A stretch of DNA of 64,000 bases from Lytechinus pictus (taxonomy: Eukaryota > Echinodermata > Echinoidea > Temnopleuroida > Toxopneustidae): the NCBI RefSeq assembly GCF_037042905.1, contig NC_087257.1, forward strand, positions 24,387,001 through 24,451,000, given 5' to 3'. The notes under the pieces are model-generated. The model saw only the letters and a program-made list of their open reading frames with translations. It was not told where the DNA came from and did not search any database. Made by a program: the position numbers and the translations under genes. Below are positions 38,454 to 50,527 of this stretch, one piece after another. Numbering within the stretch: position 1 is the first letter of the stretch; each line of letters begins with the position of its first letter.

Positions 38454-40401
38454 TTGGACATTCATCCTCAATCTTTGTGAGTCTTCTGCTGAACTCATAG
38501 GACTATATATTGACTATGCTTATTTGGACTCATAACTCTTTTTTTATGTCATTTGTAATTAAGCCTTTTGTTTTGAAGGATTTGTTTTTTTTTTACTTTT
38601 TATGTCAGCATTTAACATGACTTGCGATACACTTGATATTTTCTTGTGCGTGCCCCTTTTTTTTTCAATTTTCCGATTGCTGTCCATGTAGTGTTTCCAT
38701 TATGTTTGTTTTTTGCATGGATTTGGTATGCATATAAGACAATAAAGGACGTTAGACTGGTAACAATATGACCTTGGTTTTGTAATGTTCCGATGATTGT
38801 TGATGGTTATGGCGAATGTGATATTTTGATCATTACGTGATATTGCATCTTTTATGTCATTCAGGTTATTGAAACTATTCGTGATTGCAAATCATATCAA
38901 GTCATGTTATTTTTTATGCTTACATGTTGTCTTATATATGTTTCAATAGTTTTTCGCCGTCCTTTGAAGAATAACCTATTGAGTTTTGTATATTATTTGG
39001 ATATTTTTATCGAAGCTTGATTAGTTATAAGCTCAGTTTTTCAGTATTTTATTATTCGTGCACTTGGGACAAATACGTTATGCATTTTCCTTTGAATTGT
39101 TATATTTATGAACGGCATATGGATAACATTTTGTAAACTGCTCTTCAATGATATTTGTTTGTATTCCCCTTTACAATTCCTACATGGATGCCAAAATCAT
39201 TTATTTATTTAATTGCTTGGTATAGTTCTTTTGATGAGTTTAGAGAATAGTGGCAATGGTTTTTAAGCACTGTCAGTTTGAGTCAAAATGTTTAGTTTTT
39301 TCATATAGCTTACGTAATGTCCAGAAAATTAAAGACAAAGGAGTTAATATGGCAGAAAGAATTATAAAAGTTAAATGTATACAATATAAGGCTGTTGGAA
39401 GATCATTGTATGTTGTAGTGTTGTAAAGGAGCCATGCCTTTAGTTTGTGTTTACATTTGGTCTACTTTTGATGACTGTTTAAGTGTTGTAAAGGAGCCAT
39501 GCCTTTAGTTTGTGTTTAAATTTGGACTACTTTTGATGACTGTTTAATATTTACGCAGAGAAATGTAAGCATACTATGTGATTGCCCTTTTGAGTCTGTT
39601 TAATTTGACCTAGTATTGATGACTATATGCGCAGAGAAAAATTAACATGCTGTATAACTGTTTAATTCAGTTGAATTTAAACTAATATTGGTGAAGGTAC
39701 ATGTATATAAACAGAAAATGAAACAAGCTGCGCAATTGCTTTATTTTAAACTAATATTGATGAAGGTATATAAATAGAAAATGAGACAAGCTGCGCAATT
39801 GCTTTATAGAATAAGTTTCATTGATACATAATGTATGTTTATGTTTATTATTAGTATACTACATGCTTGAACAGGTTTAGTCAAAGAGATTTTGTTTTAC
39901 ATGTATTTTGGAGATTGCATCAAACGTGTACAGTACATGTATGCTTATTGTTACAGTTAATATTCTATGCTTGAACAGTTTTATATGAAGATAAGCCTTG
40001 GTACATGTATTTCTTGGATTGTCACACATTGTGTGTATAAAGAGATATGTAACTTGTTAGTGAAAAGGTGCAAAGATAGCGGTATAAAAAAACTTTGTAT
40101 CGTGTGGAATCAAAGTCGGCCAAGACCTTAACTTAATCGTTTTCAACAGAATTTAGACATGTTAATTGTGATGTTTTGGATTGTATTATAAAGTTTATTG
40201 TTTCAGTCTTGCTTTTTGCTAGAAGTTTGAAGTTGGAGTTGTGTACCATTTATGATTGTACATAGTAATCTATAGTAAATATAACTCAAGATCTAAGGTA
40301 GAATACTTCGGGTGTAATTAAGGTTTCTACTACTATGCATATTTGTCAATTCAGTAATTATGATTTATCGATCAGTAAGGGGAAAAGGAAAAATGGATCA
40401 C
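38454..40401 (+). other. AT-rich 3' non-coding part of the LTR element
   Basis: About 1.95 kb without ORFs. It contains two tandem duplications: a 65-bp unit (gtaaaggagccatgccttta...) twice at 39,418-39,548, and a unit of about 65 bp (actaatattg.tgaaggta...caagctgcgcaattgcttta) twice at 39,676-39,807. The region ends in the polypurine tract before the 3' LTR. Confidence 0.75.
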
Positions 40402-40509
40402 GCCAATATAAGTTATTTTATAGTCGGCTATGTTCAGCCTTGGTTCCAATAAATGATAGAATGACTTTACGCAAACTTATCTGATGTGTTAAATTCTTCT
40501 ACTTTGGCG
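40402..40509 (+). repeat. 3' LTR, 108 bp
   Basis: Matches the 5' LTR with one difference and is followed by the CTGC duplication and the resumed receptor-unit sequence (aagaatttattaag). Confidence 0.9.
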
Positions 40510-40513
40510 CTGC

Positions 40514-41139
40514 AAGAATTTATTAAGAATTTATTTATCATCAAGCCACATCTCGTAGAGTATATTATTATCATGCCATCTCTTGTAAGGGTTTTTGTTT
40601 GTGTGTTGTGGGGGGGGGGGGGGTCTTTGTCCTCGTAAGTGGTCAGAGTCATAGTGGGGGTCTCTCGCAAACTCTTCTGCTGTAACCTTTTGATAAGGCA
40701 ATAATTTATGTTGTGAAGTTTTGTATAAATTATGGTGGCTATTTTGCGGAAATTGAGAATGGTAAGTTAAGAGTTGTGTCTCCTTTTTCTCTCAGCAACA
40801 TCTCCAATGTTATGAAAACATTATTAAAATAAAGGTCACGAACGTGTTAAAATTTTAGTTATATAAAAGATTACACTGAATCACATCCATTAATTGTTTT
40901 GTATTTCATTGCATGACTTTGTACTCTCATAAATTTGACTATCAGATCAGATTTGATGAGTATATCCACAGTAAGATAAAGAAATATTTTACATATGCCA
41001 TGAACAATCAAATTTAGCCATGTTTTACATTATTGATGAAAAGAATAAGAAATTAGATATAAAAGATTGTATCGTTCATCATTCGCTCTTGGAAGTTAAG
41101 TATTTTGTTTCCTCATTGTCTACATTAAATATATTTGTT
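40514..41139. repeat. Unit-2 spacer resumed after the LTR element
   Basis: Continuation of the block equivalent to 32,873-33,493. It includes the forward donor-like site of the 5' module, which here reads aag|ttaagt at 41,096 where the other copies have aag|gtaagt, so the invariant GT is lost. Confidence 0.8.
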
Positions 41140-42211
41140 CAATTTCATGCTGAAGGACATCACGCCATGACTGGGATTCGAACCCACGACCCTCTGTTTT
41201 AAAGTCAAGAGACTAATCCACTGAGCCACAACGCTCCACTAAACAAAACAAAACACAAAAAAGATAGGAGCCACAAGAGGACTAATCACTATTCCGCTAT
41301 CTGAACAAAAATGCATGACCATAAAGGCATGCAATCTTAGACTGTACATCATGTAGGCTTACTCCTTTCTTGGAAAATGAGCCTTACTGAAAATGACCAA
41401 TACTACCATGTCTAACTCCTAAGCTACGGAAGAATATTAATTTACATAATATTCCACCCATTCGATTAATTTTCTAAATATCTTTCCACACATATATTTT
41501 AGAATGAATCTGAAAAACACGTTTTCTATGTTTATTTTTTTCCTTTACAGCTTTAAACATAATAATCAAATAAACGGCCAGAACGGGACATGAACAAATA
41601 TACAGACAATGAGGAAACGGAATAGTTACCTTGCAAGAGCGATGAATTGGGAATTCAATCCGTGCGAGAATATTTCAATAGATATCAAAATGAGAATGTA
41701 ACAGAACTCTAAAAGTCTCTTTTTTAATATCAATCGTGTTTCCATCAGACTCCCATTTTTTCCAGTGTAATATCAAAGGTTGGCATGACAACGAACATCT
41801 GATGCACATTGGATTAACTTGCTGCTTGGTCATGTTGGTCGGTGTCAGTTATGAACTCGGAACGAAATAAAAAAAATGTCAATCACACTTGTAACAAAGA
41901 ATTAAGGATAAAAGGACTTTTGATTTGTCTTTCTAATTATATTCAAATTTCACTTACATGGATCGATCATATTGATGGGTTAACAATACAATCTCTAACA
42001 TGTCTCAAGCGATATTATCCACGCAAGGAGGTGACATGAAATGATATTCGTATATATAATGATTATAGACCTAATTGTGGAAAGCAAGACGGGATATGCG
42101 CCATATTTATATGGACATATCCCCATCGAGGGAAGACCGCGGTCTCGTCGTGAGGATATAAGGATTTTGTAGACGCATTTTTCACTCTGAAATAAACATC
42201 AATAATTATTT
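41140..42211 (-). repeat. Inverted copy of SINE head plus 5' module, before receptor copy 3
   Basis: The same arrangement as 33,494-34,581, with high identity and the same breakpoints. The minus-strand donor near 41,630 reads gtaact. The SINE body resumes in plus orientation at 42,212. The shared junctions show that the rearrangement predates the copy-2/copy-3 duplication. Confidence 0.8.
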
Positions 42212-42502
42212 ACACTGTGCCGCACACGACCCAAGTGATATAAATGGGTACTCGGTATGATTAATTCCTTGAATGCACTGAGCACCTTTGATAAAGTAGT
42301 CGCTCGAGCTGAAGATGGGGTTGCGCATTGTATCTTGTGGCAAAAAGCACTTTTTCTATCCAGCTATATTATATCATAATTTTTTTGCTGTTGGCGATTT
42401 CTGACAAATGAACAATAGTTTCGACCGTGAAGGAAGTTAGGGTAATTAAAACAAAAGTTCGAATTAACTTTAGATATATTTTGCTGATTTTAACCTTTAA
42501 GA

Positions 42503-43928
42503 ATGGCAGATCCATTGAGAACATACATCTATCATGCTGCTATGCTCGTGTTCTCATCTTTGGGCACCTTGAGCAACCTAGCCACCGTGTGTGCCATCTT
42601 ACTGAACAAGGCGTTAAGGAAGGAACAGCATATCTTCACTTTCAACATGGCTCTCGCAGATTGCATCTCAGCTGTTTCAATGTTCATCTTCAACTTGTAT
42701 GAGATTCCCGAGGTGAGATGTAGACTTGTTAATAAGCAGGCCTATGAAAGGCAATGACAGTGAATGTGTGTGTGGGTGTGTTCAAACGAAGTTGCAAGGG
42801 TGTGTGCGTGTGTGTATATGGGTGGGTGTTTGGGTGTGTCAATCGGTTGTTATGTGGGGAGGGTTGGTATAGGCAATATGACTGTTGTATGGTCGGGGGG
42901 TATAGGTGTGAGGCAGAGTGTGGATTTTGAAGATTTTGAAAATAATATCACCATTGATAATCTTTAATGATAAAATAACAATCCTAGAATTAAAATACAG
43001 TAAAAGGTGTTTAAAGAACCTCTTTACAGTATAATGACCATGCACCTTTCTACAGTTTCCGGTTTCCCTTGGATTGCCTTACAGGTCTGACTGTAGTAGG
43101 CCTCGATTGTTAATGGGATTCTTATACATGTTTTATCATCCTATAATGCAGGATTTATTTGAAATAGGGGAGGACTCATGGATTGAAAGTTTGGGTACGA
43201 CTGGCTTACTCATATCGATACTAAGTACACTCGCTATTGCCTTCGAGCGTCTCATCATCCTCCGCATTGACGCTCTCGGAAGCCGTCGCATCGTCACTGC
43301 CAGGCGATCCATAGCAGTCTGTGTGGTCGTTTGGATAGTTGTGCCGGTGATATATTTTCTTATTCTTGGATTTAACTTGTTCAACAGTCCCATATCAGAG
43401 GCTCTTGGAAACGTTGTATTTTCGTGTATCATATTGTCATCTCTACTCATCACGGCGATATGTTACATCCTCATCTACAAAAACATCACCACGATCTCTG
43501 AGAACGTCGGACTCAACGACGCAGCGCTCCAGCGACGCGCAAAAAACAGCAAAAAAGTACTCGTGACCTTTGCCCTTGTGGTCGCAAGCACGAGCGTGTG
43601 CTGGATCATCATGTGCTGCATTGTTTTTGTAGACTACATCTTGTACGTGTATTATCATCAAGATCATCGAGAAACTCTTTGGTTCTTGGTCCTATTCGAG
43701 ATTGCCAACGTGTTAATAATCATAAACGCCATACTGAACCCGGTCATAATCTGGTTGCGTCTGACTGATTTCAGAGCACAGCTGCGCGCTTGTTTTGAGA
43801 GACTAGGATGTCGAAAGACGCATGAATCCCAGAACTCGTCCCATGTTACACTGAATTTGGCAACCACCACAACGAATCGATCAGTCTCTACCACCAACAT
43901 CGTCATGCACGACATCAGGGTGAATTGA
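42503..43928 (+). CDS. Class-A-like GPCR, copy 3
   Basis: Exon 1 is 42,503-42,712 and exon 2 is 43,152-43,928 (acceptor aatgcag); the intron is 439 bp and the joins are phase 0. The product is 328 residues. It has the same design as copy 1: ERL after TM3, CWII in TM6, NPVIIW in TM7 and the same 45-residue tail. The main differences are in TM4, extracellular loop 2 and TM5 (about residues 122-155), where it has four extra residues (FLILGFNLFNSPIS versus FLLGFNSPIS), and in TM6-loop 3 residues. From TM7 to the stop it is essentially identical to copies 1 and 2, which points to recent duplication or gene conversion. Its SINE body is forward but the 5' module before it is inverted. Confidence 0.85.
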
Positions 43929-45565
43929 CTGCTGGACAAAATGATGAGCCTAACCTTACTTTGCATCTAAACCTGAATAGCCCTTCACACACTCTCGACA
44001 TTTTTTTTGCTTCGGCCTCGTAGAGCCAGACGTAGTCGGAAATTTATTTTATTTCTTCATTTCTTCCATAAATACTTGAAAACAGGATTTCAAATTTGGT
44101 TAACAATATAAGCATATTATCAAAATAATAAACATAATATAACTTCTAATTTAGACCATCCCATGTCATTAGCCAAATAAATGTAATTGAGTTGTTTGCG
44201 TGAGCGAAATAAAATAATAAGAAAAATTGTTTATTCGAATAGCCCCCTTAACCCCCCCCCCCCCCCCTCCCCGCCGGCCGGCCGGACGGTGATATCACTC
44301 TGATACACGATTGCTTAGTTCGCATTCAAAACAAACATAAACACCTTAAATAAATCATACTACACATGTCCTATATCCACATCAGAGATAGATAGCACAT
44401 GTACAGGAGAGTGTAAAATATAGAGATATGGCGTAAAATAATACAGCCTAGATGTGTGCAAGGGTGTTGGGAGCAAAAGCAGTAAGGGGAACTAAAATGA
44501 GATATGTAGATAGTTGTATGGAGGGTGGGATGGAGATGGGAAAAAGTGGAAAGGGAGGGAGAGGGCTAAGACAAAGTGAGTTTATTGAGAAACAAAAAAA
44601 TACTACATATGATACATGCTTATACTAGAAAGGTAAACGCCTACCTATAATTCTTTTTAATGTGGAATATCGAGGCTGAATGACAAGATGATACTTTTAC
44701 TCATGTGATAATATACTTTTTTATTCGTTAATTTTAAGCTATTATTGGGCAACAAAGGGACTTTCATGTTTACAGTAACTGATCATTAATTTTATACATC
44801 AGATAGCCTTCTGTGGTCTCGTAGGCTTAAATGATGATGCCTTCGTTACCTCAATCACAAAACTTCGAACTTTCTTTTTTTTTAATTGGTCGTTTTAGTG
44901 GAATCTAATTCAACAATCATAACATATTTACAATATTACTGCAGGAATTTATTAAGAATTTATTTATCATCAAGCCACATCTCGTAGAGTATATTATTAT
45001 CATGCCATCTCTTGTAAGGGTTTTTGTTTGTGTGTTGTGGGGGGGGGGGGGTCTTTGTCCTCCAAAGTGGTCAGAGTCATAGTGGGGGTCTCTCGCAAAC
45101 TCTTCTGCTGTAACCTTTTGATAAGGCAATAATTTATGTTGTGAAGTTTGTATAAATTATGGTGGCTATTTTGGGGAAATTGAGAATGTTAAGTTAAGAG
45201 TTGTGTCTCCTTTTTCTCTCAGCAACATCTCCAATGTTATGAAAACATTATTAAAATAAAGGTCACGAACGTGTTAAAATTTTAGTTATATAAAAGATTA
45301 CACTGAATCACATACATTAATTGTTTTGTATTTCAATGCATGACTTTGTACTCTCATAAATTTGACTATCAGATCAGATTTGATGAGTATATCCACAGTA
45401 AGATAAAGAAATATTTTACATATGCCATGAACAATCAAATTTAGCCATGTTTTACATTATTGATGAAAAGAATAAGAAATTAGATATAAAAGATTGTATT
45501 GTTCATCATTCGCTCTTGGAAGGTAAGTATTTTGTTTCCTCATTGTCTACATTAAATATATTTGT
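43929..45565. repeat. Unit-3 downstream block
   Basis: Near-identical to 31,859-33,493, including the C run with ccggccggccgg, the G run and the forward module fragment with an intact gtaagt at 45,523. No coding content. Confidence 0.8.
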
Positions 45566-46544
45566 TCAATTTCATGCTGAAGGACATCACGCCATGACTG
45601 GGATTCGAACCCACGACCCTCTGTTTTAAAGTCAAGAGACTAATCCACTGAGCCACAACGCTCCACTAAACAAAACAAAACACAAAAAAGGTAGGAGCCA
45701 CAAGAGGACTAATCACTATTCCGCTATATCTGAACAAAAATGCATGACTAAAAAGGCATGCAATCTTTGACTGTACATCATGTAGGCTTACTTCTTTTTT
45801 GGAAAATGAGCCTTACTGAAAATGACCAATACTACCCATGTCTAACTCCATCTAAGCTGCGGAAGAATATTAATTTACATAATATTTCACCGATTCGATT
45901 AATTTTCTAAATATCTTTCCACACATATTTTTTTGGTATTACACTGGACTCTTTGATGGAAACACGATTGATATAAGAAAGAGTTCTCTTATATTCTCAT
46001 TTTGATATCGATAGAAATATAATAGCATGGATTGAATTCCAAATTCATCGCTCTTGCAAGGTAACTATTCCGTTTCCTCATTGTCTATATATTTGTTCAT
46101 GTCCCGTTCAGGCCGTTTATTTGATTATTATGTTTAAATCTGTAAAGGAAAAGAGTAAACATAGAAAACGTGTTTTTCAGATTCATTCTAAAAGATATGT
46201 GTGGAAAGATATTTAGAAAATTAATCGAATGGGTGGAATATGTAAAATAACATTCTTCCGCAGCTTAGATGGAGTTAGACATGGTAGCATAGGTCATTTT
46301 CAGTAAGGCTACTTTTCCAAGAAAGGAGTAAGCCTACTGATGTACAGTCAGAGATTGCATGCCTTCATGATCATGCATATTGTTGAGATATAGTGATTAA
46401 TCCTCTTGTGGCTTCTACCTTTTTTTGTGTTTTGTTTTGTTTAGTGGAGCGCTGTGGCTCAGTGGATTAGTCTCTTGACTTTAAAACAGAGGGTCATGGG
46501 TTCGAATCCCAGTCATGGCGTGATGTCCTTCAGCATGAAATTGA
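45566..46544. repeat. Large imperfect palindrome made of two opposed 5' modules
   Basis: The left arm 45,566-45,933 (minus-oriented SINE head and module) is the inverse of the right arm 46,190-46,544 (plus-oriented). The spacer of about 256 bp is the remaining module sequence in plus orientation. Compared with 33,494-34,581, the inverted copy breaks off at 45,933 and the forward module starts at about 45,940, consistent with a deletion of the centre of a longer palindrome. Confidence 0.8.
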
Positions 46545-46740
46545 TCTACACTGTGCCGCACACGACGCAGGTGTTGTAAATGGGTACTCGGTACGATTGA
46601 TTCCTTGAATACACTGAGCACCTTTGATAAAAGTGGTCGCTCGAGCTGAAGATGGGGTTGCGCTTTGTATCCTGTGGCAAAAAACGCTTTATATATCCAG
46701 CTATATTATATCATAATTATTTTGTTGGTGGTGATTTCTG
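46443..46740 (+). mobile_element. Complete SINE before receptor relic 4
   Basis: The tRNA-like head (A box tggctcagtgg, B box ggttcgaatcc) is joined directly to the body (ctacactgtgccgcac, gggtactcggta, gagcacctttgataaa, aacgcttta). This is the uninterrupted reference against which the split copies at units 1-3 can be read. Confidence 0.75.
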
Positions 46741-46916
46741 ACAGATGAATGATAGTTTCGACCTTGAAGGAAGTTAGGGTAATTCAAACAAAGGTTCGAA
46801 TTAACTTTAGATATATTTTGCCGATTTCAATCGGGAGTTAGGGTGATTTTTTTTTTTAAATAAAAATTGGGCTGAAACAACCTCAAATATATTTTTGCAG
46901 ATTAAACCTTTAAGAA

Positions 46917-47142
46917 TGGCCGATCCATTGAGAACATACATCTATCATGCTGCTATGCTGTTCTCGTCTTTGGGCATCTTGATCATCCTAGCGACCGTGT
47001 GTACCAATCTTCCTTAACAAGGCGTTAAGGAAGGAACAGCATATAATCTTCACTATCAACAAGGTTATCGCAGATTGCATCTCAGATGCATCTCAGATGT
47101 CGCAATGTTCATCTCCAGCTTGTATAAGTTTCCCGAGGTGAG
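46917..47142 (+). pseudogene. GPCR copy 4, exon-1 relic
   Basis: Starts ATGGCCGATCCATTGAGAAC like the others, but has a frameshift in TM1 (atgctgttctcg), a stop after CCTTAAC, inserted bases (catataatcttc) and a short duplication (gatgcatctca). The exon still ends in tttcccgag|gtgag. Behind the intron's TG repeat (about 47,203-47,232) the sequence passes directly into the downstream flank also found at about 54,070, so exon 2 is absent. Confidence 0.85.
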
Positions 47143-47201
47143 ATGTAGACTTATTAATTAGTACGATAGATGCTGAAAGTGTGTGAAGGTGAGTGTAAAT
47201 G

Positions 47202-47236
<35 letters not shown>

Positions 47237-47239
47237 TAG

Positions 47240-47724
47240 TGGAACATGTCACTTCTGACATCTAAACAGTCGAATCTGAATCTGAAAAAAGAACGCTGAT
47301 GAGTTCAAATCAGCCGTAAGTGTTTTATGTTGAAATTCAAGCTAAACCTGAAGGTTGAATTCGAGACATTAGTGGATACGTGGATCCTGTGTCATATTTG
47401 ATCAGGGGAAACAGATAATAATTGGGTTTTTTTCTTTGGAAGTGTCCTTACAAGAGAAAAAGATACGATCAATTCTCGATGCCCCATTTTAACTCGTAGT
47501 CTATGGCTATGCACTGGAGGGGGGGGGGGGTCTTGTTGCCCGACCCAGGAACTTTGTCACACCTCCCTCGAAATGTTGATTTTGCTGTTTTACCTCGTTT
47601 GACATTATTGGAGAAAAACATTGAATCATTTGATATTTCATGTTATGAAATACAAAATAAATTTAGATTGTGAGTGTGCAATGTAATCGATTGCCTCATT
47701 TTGTGTGAATAATCAAAATCTAAG
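47240..47724. repeat. Receptor-unit 3' flank
   Basis: Matches about 54,070-54,520 behind copy 5 (cagtcgaatctgaatctgaa, ggaagtgtccttacaa, gtgtgcaatgtaatcga). It contains a G run at about 47,518. No coding content. Confidence 0.7.
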
Positions 47725-48320
47725 CAGTCAGTCTGCACGCCCCTGTGTTAATGAGCAAATGAGCAAGGTTTATCCAAGTCCTCTCGTGGCTGAATTCATG
47801 TCCCTGCAAAATCTCGTGAAATGTGAGACTTTGTTTCTCAAAGAATTTAACCACTTTCTCCTTGGGTAAAATTGATTATTTTTGTACCATATGAAAGGGT
47901 AAACGTTATTCTTTAATACTAATTAATTCTTTTGAATAAAATATTTTGATAAATAAGTGAATTTTAGGCATAAAAAGATGTCTCAAACGGAATTTTCTTC
48001 CTCTTTTTTCTCTTGCAAATTGTGCAAAATTCTGTGTTTTAGGCACAAACATTATTTATTTCATCCAAAAGCTCAAACTCTATACTTTCTTACAATGTCA
48101 CTCTTGATATGTGGCACCTTTTAGATGGGTCAGCAGCCAGCTTTTTCCACCAAAATGCAAGACGAGATTTCTGAAATTTCTGAATAGCATAAAATCCAGA
48201 GTTGTGATTGGTTGAAAAGTGTTTTCAAAACAACAAGCGCGGGTAATTTGAAGAGATTACCACATGGTGTGTGTGACCTTGCAGAGGCCCAGTGTGGGAA
48301 CATTGGAATTTGCGTGGGTG

Positions 48321-50527
48321 CAGGGGCTGATCCAGCCTTCGCCAATAGGGGAGGGGCCCGGAATTGTTTTCAGCCATATTTTTCCGATCGCCCGCTCGAA
48401 GATGATTTTTGTTTGATCCTTTGAAGGGGTAGTCCTAATAGTCACTTCTTAGCTTTATTCTTATAAATCAACATAAACATATAGCACATAATCCTTATTT
48501 ATAATGCGAGCGCGAAGCGCGAGATGTTTTTGTTGTTGATATTTTATGTATTTTGTCCAAAAATTTTAACATTCTGGGCAATGTTTGTTATCCTGAAAAA
48601 GATGTGTATGCAACTAAATAATTACTACAAACGCGAAGCGCGAGCAGAAATTTTAATACACGTTTTTAACTGATCGAATAGGAACCTGTTAATGACTGCT
48701 TTCAGTTAGCCATGAAGACGTTGCTTATTTCAACAATCAAATAATGCGAGCGCGAAGCGCGAGCTGAAAATTTTTGACATTTCTACCTAAAGAATGGAAA
48801 TTTTAAGCACTTTTTATAGCTTAAAAAGGATAGCTTTATATTTAAACAATTGATGCGAGCTGAAAATTTCGAGATTCAGACCTAAAAATTAGACACTCTT
48901 TTCATGTTTTGTAAATCATGAAAAGGATGAGTAATTGGGGATTTTCCTTACAATAATAATTCGAGCGCAAAGCGCGAGCATAATATTTTTATTCCTTCAT
49001 TTTGAACTGATCGAAAAGGAACCTGTTAAGGACTGCTTGCAGTAAGCCATGAAGACGTTATATATTTCAACAATCAAATAATGCGAGCGCGAAGCGCGAG
49101 ATAAAATTTTTTGACATTTCTATCAAAAGAATGGAAATTCTAAGCACTTTTTGTAACTTAAACGGGATATCTATATATTTAAACAATTGATGCGAGCGCG
49201 AAGCGCTAGCGGAAAATTTCGAGATTTAGACCTAAAAACGGGACACTCTTTTCATGTTTTGTAAATCATGAAAACTATTAGTAATAGGGGATCTTCCTAC
49301 ATTAATAAGGCGAGCACAAAGCACGAACATAATTTTTTTTTTAATGTTATCTGAAACTGGATAATGATATAGAAAGAGAAGAACAATTTGCATTTCTGAA
49401 TAAACATGCGCGCACGTGTTTCAGATTTAGACCTAAAATCTAGGCATTCTAAATACATCTGTTGTCATAAAAATCAATAAAGCGAACGCGAAGCGCGAGC
49501 TTTATATACTTGATATTTCGATCTGAAAAAAGGGTTAATTCATGGATCGCTCTTAATAAAGAGCTGGGGTCCGTTTCATAAAGAGTTACAACTGTGTAAC
49601 TTTGCCATTATGTCAATTACCATGGCAACAGGGCTCAGCAGCCAATCACAATCAATGTTACCATGGTAGTTGCCATAATGGCGAAATTATGAGTTGGGGC
49701 CCCTGATATTTTTCATTATTATTACTTTGAGTTTTGACATATAGGACCGGGACATTCTAAGGACATTTTGCATCATATTGAAATGATGACTATCTTCATA
49801 TTCCTCTTCCCAAGCGCGAGTGAAACTTGTCGAAATTCCATTCTGAACAAAGGGGCAATTTGATTATTAAATCAATATCTTATTTGTTAATCTAATAGGC
49901 ATAATGATAACGCAAAATCTGTTAATATTATGGCCTGAAAACTGGATATTTTAAGCATTTTTGAAAATATGAATAGGATGCATGAGTTGATATATATTTT
50001 TAACAATTAATGCCAGCGCAAATCGGAGCCGAAATTTTTGATAAACTGTCATGAAATGGGCATTTCAAGTAATTTTTTTAAAATTTATATTGAGATCATT
50101 ATACATAACTCACCAATCAAAATGCGAGCGAGCAGCGCCAGCTGATACTTTTTGACAATCAGACCTGAATGGGGAAATTTTGAGAACTTTATGGAATACT
50201 CGAAAATAAAAGGTACCTGGCAATTGAACAGCGCGAGCAAAATTGTTAATATGACACTTTATACAGAGCTCTTTTAAAAAATTAAACAAAATAATGAAAG
50301 TTCGATTTCCGAGCTGAAATATTTTTTGTATATCGACTTCCCAAGTCTTCCCCTCATCTTATTTTATTTCACTCGTCTTCCTCATCTTATCTTTCCTCTT
50401 CTTTTTTCTCCTCTCCTCTCTTTTCTTTTCTTTTACTTTTTTTCTTTCTCCCCCCCCCCTTTTTCCTTTTTTTCTCCGCCAATAGGGAGGGCCCCGGGCC
50501 CCTCGGCCCCCCCTGGATCCGCCTATG
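48321..50527. mobile_element. hAT-like non-autonomous element rich in GCGAGCGCGAAGCGCGAG motifs
   Basis: The ends caggggctgatccag and ctggatccgcctatg are inverted, and the GGGCCC-rich subterminal parts (ccaataggggaggggccc / gccaatagggagggcccc) repeat. Flanks share tgggtg. Inside, a CpG-rich 18-mer (gcgagcgcgaagcgcgag and variants) occurs about a dozen times, at roughly 48,507, 48,634, 48,745, 48,961, 49,083, 49,191, 49,310 and 49,483, and more degenerate after 49,800. Spacing is about 110-120 bp. A longer period of about 345 bp is visible between 48,665 and 49,012. No transposase ORF. Confidence 0.75.
49566..49701. mobile_element. Palindromic MITE, second copy
   Basis: The same family as 20,252-20,400 (gtttcataaag end, attaccatggcaacaggg, gctcagcagccaatcacaat, taccatggtagttgccataa). 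It lies inside the hAT-like element, making a third level of nesting. Confidence 0.7.

Larger units (their letters stand above)
36211..40509 (+). mobile_element. Non-autonomous LTR retrotransposon, 4.3 kb, young
   Basis: Direct LTRs of 108 bp lie at 36,211-36,318 and 40,402-40,509 and differ at one position. A CTGC target duplication flanks the element (36,207-36,210 and 40,510-40,513). The empty site is visible in the paralogous blocks at about 32,871 and 44,941 (ttactgcaggaattta). The primer site tggtggcagcgttgg at 36,319 fits the 3' end of tRNA-Leu (first 11 nt exact). A purine tract (aaggggaaaaggaaaaa) lies at about 40,377-40,393. The LTRs begin GCCAA and end TTGGCG instead of TG...CA, and contain an AATAAA signal. 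There is one ORF and no protease, RT or integrase. Confidence 0.9.

Noticed and set aside
48500-49500. Regularly spaced 18-mers resembling a CRISPR array
   Set aside because: Eukaryotic context. Spacing is about 115 bp, the spacers are themselves repeated, the motif is degenerate, and it lies inside a hAT-like element.
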